Positions 60,170 through 64,000 of a DNA stretch of 64,000 nt are shown here, piece after piece. Source of the DNA: Burkholderia territorii (GTDB lineage: Bacteria; Pseudomonadota; Gammaproteobacteria; Burkholderiales; Burkholderiaceae); the NCBI RefSeq assembly GCF_902833055.1, contig NZ_CADFEJ010000003.1, forward strand, positions 310,001-374,000. Direction: 5' to 3'. The stretch's first letter is position 1; each line of letters starts with the position of its first letter. Below the pieces are notes generated by a model. That model worked only from the letters and a program-made list of their open reading frames with translations, was not told the origin of the DNA and searched no databases. The translations under genes were made by a program, and so were the position numbers.

Positions 60170-61930
60170 ATGATGGTGATCGGAAACCTGACGATACGTG
60201 CACGCATCGGTCTGACGATGGCGTTTCTCGCGGTCCTGCTGGCGGTGATCGGCATGCTGGGCGTGTACGGGATGACGCGCTCGAACGACGCGACGCGCGA
60301 GATTTTCACGAACCAGATGCCGAGCGCGGTCGACGTGGCCGTTGCCGAAATGTACGCGGCGCGCGAGCGCCTGGCGCTCGATCGCGCCGCACTGCTGGCC
60401 GGCACGCCCGACTCGGCTGCCGCGGTGGAGCGCAGCCGCGGGATGCGCGCGCAGTCCGACGCGTGGTGGCAAAAGTATCTTGCGCTGCCGCGCGGCCCGG
60501 AGGAAGACCGGCTGGCGCAGGACGTCGCCGCCAAGCGGCTGGCACTGCAGCGCAGCTGCGATGCGTTCGGGAGCATGGTCGCGGCAGGCGACCACGAGCG
60601 CATCGGTGAGGGCGCCAAGCAGTTGCAGGCGCTTTACAACGACCTCGCGACTGCCGGCGAAGCGCTGCGCAATTTCCAGTTCACCGACGGGCAGGCGGGT
60701 TTCGACCGCGCGGAATCGTTGTTCGAGACGCTGCGCATGCTGTCGATCGCGCTGCTGGCGGCGGGCCTGATCGCGGCGGTGCTGTCGTGGCTGACGCTCA
60801 GCCGCGCGATCGGCCGCCCGCTCGCGGACGCGCTCGCGCATTTCGACGCGATCGCCGCGGGCGACCTGCGCCGCTCGATCGTGGTGCATCGGCGCGACGA
60901 AATGGGCCAGCTCCTCGAGGGTCTTGCGAAGATGCAGCGCGGGCTGGTCGACACGGTGCGCACCGTGCGCGGCGGCAGCGAGTCGATCGCGACCGCGGCC
61001 CGCCAGATCGCCGCCGGCAATATCGACCTGTCGTCGCGCACGGAAGAGCAGGCGTCCGCGCTGCAGGAAACCGCGTCGAGCATGGAGCAGTTGACCGGCA
61101 CCGTGAAGCAGAACGCGGAGAATGCGCGGCAGGCAAGCTCGCTGGCCGCGAACGCGTCGGAGATTGCAAACAAGGGCAACACGGTGGTTGGCCAGGTGGT
61201 CGGCACGATGGGAGAGATCAACGACAGTTCGGCGAAGATCGCGGACATCATCGCAATCATCGAGGGAATCGCGTTCCAGACCAACATCCTGGCGCTGAAC
61301 GCGGCCGTCGAAGCCGCGCGTGCCGGCGAGGAAGGCCGCGGCTTCGCGGTTGTCGCGGGCGAGGTGCGCAGCCTCGCGCAGCGGTCGTCGAGCGCGGCCA
61401 AGGAGATCAAGGCGCTGATCGATGCATCGGTGGAGCGCATCCGGACCGGCTCGACGCTCGTCGACGAAGCCGGCCGCACGATGAGCGACGTGATCAGTGC
61501 GGTGCAGCGCGTGACCGACATCATGGGCGAGATCGCGGCGGCATCCGAGGAGCAGAGCGGCGGCATCGACCAGGTCGCGCGCGCGGTCGCGCAGATGGAC
61601 GAGGTCACGCAGCAGAACGCCGCGCTCGTCGAGGAAGCGGCGGCGGCCGCGCAATCGCTCGATGAGCAGGCCGCGCGCCTGCGCGAAACGGCGTCGGTAT
61701 TCCGGATCGACGACGACGCGGCCGCGCCGGTCGCCGCCGCTGCACGCCCGGTGCCGCGCGCGGTGGCCGCACCGGCTGTCGTGCCGGTTTCGCCGCCGGC
61801 GCCCGCGGTCGCGGCGCGCAACGAGCGCGACGCTGCGCCCAGGCACGCCGCGCCGGCACGCAAGCCGACGGCCGCCACACCCGCACCGGCGCTTGCGTCT
61901 GCCGGCGCCGACGACTGGGAAACGTTCTGA
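60170..61930 (+). CDS. methyl-accepting chemotaxis protein
   Basis: The 586-residue transmembrane receptor has TM1 ([23 protein letters not shown]), a periplasmic four-helix (TarH-type) ligand domain about 35-190, TM2 ([21 protein letters not shown]), HAMP ([44 protein letters not shown]) and the signalling domain with the tip [52 protein letters not shown]. The C-terminal Ala/Pro linker ends in DDWETF, a CheR/CheB docking pentapeptide. The class and ending resemble Tar/Tsr of E. coli. The ligand is unknown. Two ATGs in tandem (60170, 60173) are possible. Confidence 0.93.
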   Translation: MMVIGNLTIRARIGLTMAFLAVLLAVIGMLGVYGMTRSNDATREIFTNQMPSAVDVAVAEMYAARERLALDRAALLAGTPDSAAAVERSRGMRAQSDAWWQKYLALPRGPEEDRLAQDVAAKRLALQRSCDAFGSMVAAGDHERIGEGAKQLQALYNDLATAGEALRNFQFTDGQAGFDRAESLFETLRMLSIALLAAGLIAAVLSWLTLSRAIGRPLADALAHFDAIAAGDLRRSIVVHRRDEMGQLLEGLAKMQRGLVDTVRTVRGGSESIATAARQIAAGNIDLSSRTEEQASALQETASSMEQLTGTVKQNAENARQASSLAANASEIANKGNTVVGQVVGTMGEINDSSAKIADIIAIIEGIAFQTNILALNAAVEAARAGEEGRGFAVVAGEVRSLAQRSSSAAKEIKALIDASVERIRTGSTLVDEAGRTMSDVISAVQRVTDIMGEIAAASEEQSGGIDQVARAVAQMDEVTQQNAALVEEAAAAAQSLDEQAARLRETASVFRIDDDAAAPVAAAARPVPRAVAAPAVVPVSPPAPAVAARNERDAAPRHAAPARKPTAATPAPALASAGADDWETF

Positions 61931-61980
61931 TACGCGCGCGTCGCGCATCGATCCCCGCATCTATCCCCATTTGGCAGCAC

Positions 61981-62007
61981 ACGACGCCCGCGGCATGCGG
62001 GCGTCGT
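61981..62007 (+). terminator. terminator-like hairpin after the chemoreceptor gene
   Basis: ACGACGCCCGC (61981-61991) and GCGGGCGTCGT (61997-62007) form a perfect 11-bp stem with a 5-nt loop 50 bp past the stop. The T-run is weak (CGTTTCG), so it may be an incomplete terminator. Confidence 0.6.
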
Positions 62008-62450
62008 CGTTTCGACGACCGATCGAATGTGACGGCGCGCGTGAGCGTTCGCGCGTGGCCGCGCATCGAGCGTGCGCATCCGCGCTACGGGTATCTCCCG
62101 ACGATGCGAAAAAAATTTGTAACGGTGCGCGCGAAGTGTCGTCGGAAACGCCTGTTCGAACGTATAGGGAGGAAGGGGAGAACGAAGGGCGCGGCGATGA
62201 CGGAGAAGGTGTCCGGCGCACGAGATGTTCCGATGCTCGACAAGATGCGGCGGATGCAGTTTCTGCGGCTCGGGAGATCGATTGTAAAGCGTCGAAATGC
62301 GTTGCGCAGCCCGTGTTGTCGAGAATGACGAACTTCATACGAAGAGTTCGTGAAAAAAAATAAGAAAGGGTTTAGGATGAATTCGAACGCGCTTGCTTCT
62401 GCGCAGTCATAGAAGGCAGGCACGTCTTCAGACTCAGGCGAGGAGGTAGC
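62008..62450. other. intergenic region upstream of prkA
   Basis: This is most of a 520-bp gap after the chemoreceptor gene. AT-rich tracts appear near 62108-62125 and 62345-62375. ACGAACT and AGTTCGT (62326-62350) form an inverted repeat near a run of A. Frames such as 62029-62328 plus have poor codon use and no homology. This is probably the regulatory region and leader of prkA; no promoter is assigned. Confidence 0.5.
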
Positions 62451-64000
62451 ATGGATATTTACAGCAGCTTCGCGAACCGCTTCGAAAAAACGCGAGAGGA
62501 AGAGTTCTCGCTGGAGGAGTATCTCGCGCTCTGCAAGAACGATCCGTCAGCGTACGCCACGGCAGGCGAACGCATGCTGGCTGCAATCGGGGAACCAGAA
62601 CAAATCGATACCCGCAACGACCCGCGCCTGTCGCGGATCTTCGCGAACAAGGTTATCAAGGTTTATCCCGCGTTTCGTGAGTTCTACGGAATGGAGGAAG
62701 TGATCGAGCAGGTGGTCGCGTACTTCCGCCATGCGGCGCAGGGGCTCGAAGAGAAGAAGCAGATCCTCTACCTGCTGGGCCCTGTGGGCGGCGGCAAGTC
62801 GTCGATCGCCGAGCGCCTGAAGCAGCTGATGGAGCGCGTGCCGTTCTATGCACTGAAGGGTTCGCCCGTCAACGAATCGCCGCTCGGGCTGTTCGACTAC
62901 GACGAGGACGGCCCGATCCTCGAAGAGCAATACGGGATACCGCGCCGCTACCTGAAGAGCATCCTGAGTCCGTGGGCGGTCAAGCGCCTGCACGAATACA
63001 ACGGCGACATCCGCCAGTTCCGCGTGGTGCGCCGCTATCCGTCGATCCTTCGGCAGATCGGCATCGCGAAGACCGAACCTGGCGACGAGAACAATCAGGA
63101 CATCTCGTCGCTTGTCGGCAAGGTCGACATCCGCAAGCTCGAACAGTACGCGCAGGACGACGCCGATGCGTACAGCTATTCGGGCGGCCTGTGTCTCGCG
63201 AACCAGGGCCTGCTCGAATTCGTCGAAATGTTCAAGGCGCCGATCAAGGTGCTGCACCCGCTGTTGACCGCGACGCAGGAAGGCAACTTCAAGGGCACCG
63301 AAGGATTCGGCGCGATTCCGTTCGACGGCGTGATTCTTGCGCACTCGAACGAGTCGGAGTGGAAGGCGTTCCGCAACAACCGCAACAACGAGGCACTGCT
63401 CGACCGGATCTTCGTCGTGAAGGTGCCGTATTGCCTGCGCGTGTCCGAAGAAATCAAGATCTACGAGAAGCTGATTCGCAATTCGTCGCTCGCCGAAGCC
63501 GTGTGCGCGCCGGGCACGCTGAAGATGATGTCGCAGTTCTCGGTGCTGTCGCGCCTGCACGAGCCGGAGAATTCGAGCCTGTTCTCGAAGATGCAGGTGT
63601 ACGACGGCGAAAATCTGAAGGACACCGATCCGAAGGCGAAGTCGTACCAGGAGTATCGCGACTACGCGGGCGTCGACGAAGGGATGACCGGCGTGTCGAC
63701 ACGCTTCGCGTTCAAGATTCTGTCGCGCGTGTTCAACTTCGACACGAGCGAGGTCGCGGCGAACCCCGTGCATCTGATGTACGTGCTCGAGCAGCAGATC
63801 GAACGCGAGCAGTTCCCGCCGGAAACGGAGCAGAAGTACCTGTCGTTCGTGAAGGACGTGCTCGCGTCGCGTTACGCGGAGTTCATCGGCAAGGAGATCC
63901 AGACGGCATATCTCGAGTCGTATTCGGAGTACGGGCAGAACATCTTCGACCGCTACGTCACGTATGCGGACTTCTGGATCCAGGATCAGGAATTCCGCGA
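62451..64000 (+). CDS. prkA: PrkA-family serine protein kinase, 5' part
   Basis: At least 516 of about 640 residues are visible; the gene is cut by the window end. The start MDIYSSFANRFEKTREEEFSLEEYLALCKNDPSAYATAGERMLAAIGEPEQIDTRNDPRLSRIFANKVIKVYPAF and Walker A GPVGGGKSS (110-118) mark the PrkA AAA domain. FKAPIKVLHPLLTATQEGNFKGTEGFGAIPFDGVILAHSNESEWKAFRNNRNNEALLDRIFVVKVPY follows. The ATG at 62451 follows AGGAGGT. In many bacteria prkA is followed by yeaH and spoVR-type genes; that would lie outside the window. PrkA relatives act in starvation and stress responses. Confidence 0.95.
   Translation, partial: MDIYSSFANRFEKTREEEFSLEEYLALCKNDPSAYATAGERMLAAIGEPEQIDTRNDPRLSRIFANKVIKVYPAFREFYGMEEVIEQVVAYFRHAAQGLEEKKQILYLLGPVGGGKSSIAERLKQLMERVPFYALKGSPVNESPLGLFDYDEDGPILEEQYGIPRRYLKSILSPWAVKRLHEYNGDIRQFRVVRRYPSILRQIGIAKTEPGDENNQDISSLVGKVDIRKLEQYAQDDADAYSYSGGLCLANQGLLEFVEMFKAPIKVLHPLLTATQEGNFKGTEGFGAIPFDGVILAHSNESEWKAFRNNRNNEALLDRIFVVKVPYCLRVSEEIKIYEKLIRNSSLAEAVCAPGTLKMMSQFSVLSRLHEPENSSLFSKMQVYDGENLKDTDPKAKSYQEYRDYAGVDEGMTGVSTRFAFKILSRVFNFDTSEVAANPVHLMYVLEQQIEREQFPPETEQKYLSFVKDVLASRYAEFIGKEIQTAYLESYSEYGQNIFDRYVTYADFWIQDQEFR

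Noticed and set aside
62029-62328. 99-residue plus-strand frame before prkA
   Set aside because: Very basic, no family, no ribosome site; it looks like noncoding DNA.

Overview
The window is a GC-rich (roughly two-thirds G+C), densely coded chromosomal segment. It almost certainly comes from a Burkholderia, most likely the B. cepacia complex. The evidence is codon bias, the long antisense shadow frames typical of high-GC genomes, and the neighbourhoods: sbp-cysTWA-cysB, ssuDCBF, Nudix-aat-bpt-pyrD, a NodIJ-type ABC exporter outside any nodulation locus, and rnr-rlmB-rpiA. Species is an inference; no search was run.

Layout. 1-3000: N-terminus of a ROK regulator (minus) with a perfect 27-bp palindrome upstream, then three tRNA-Leu(CAG) copies (minus), each with its own sigma70 promoter and terminator, plus a decayed fourth copy that has become a multi-branched tRNA-like structure. 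A flavodoxin-family gene sits between two of the copies. 3000-8260: rnr, rlmB, an AmiD-like lipoprotein amidase and rpiA. 8.4-10.2 kb: a FadR-type regulator and a Gfo/Idh/MocA oxidoreductase. 10.3-15.7 kb (minus): cystine permease and binding protein, then Nudix-aat-bpt-pyrD, preceded by tRNA-fMet. 15.9-18.5 kb: UPF0303 protein, SMR pump, 3-hydroxyisobutyryl-CoA hydrolase-like protein and a small membrane protein. 18.8-22.7 kb: ssuDCBF (alkanesulfonate desulfonation and uptake) and two small unknown genes. 22.7-23.9 kb: dusA, whose 3' end carries the tRNA-His promoter.

23.9-28.1 kb is a decayed island at the 3' end of tRNA-His. It holds a frameshifted integrase C-terminus, an acyltransferase-3 gene, an IS407-type transposase fragment, a SAM methyltransferase and a small membrane protein, with visibly lower GC. 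28.3-43.4 kb is a mixed accessory and housekeeping stretch: GNAT, FiwA-like protein, DUF695-RraB protein, VOC protein, GAF-GGDEF cyclase, PLD nuclease, HxlR/thioesterase pair, aldo-keto reductase, M20 peptidase with an MHS transporter and LysR regulator, and mnmH coupled to an ArsP-type permease. 43.4-47.8 kb: NodIJ-like exporter, UspA, DUF2939 protein, and lexA with two SOS boxes plus a small downstream ORF. 48-53.2 kb: sulfate uptake operon and cysB. 54.1-59.9 kb: ribose operon rbsBACRK with a LacI-type operator. 60.1-64 kb: a chemoreceptor and the 5' part of prkA, cut by the window end.

Three sulfur systems (cystine uptake, alkanesulfonate, sulfate plus CysB) lie in one window. tRNA genes use embedded or individual promoters. 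No CRISPR array, rRNA gene or intact prophage was seen.
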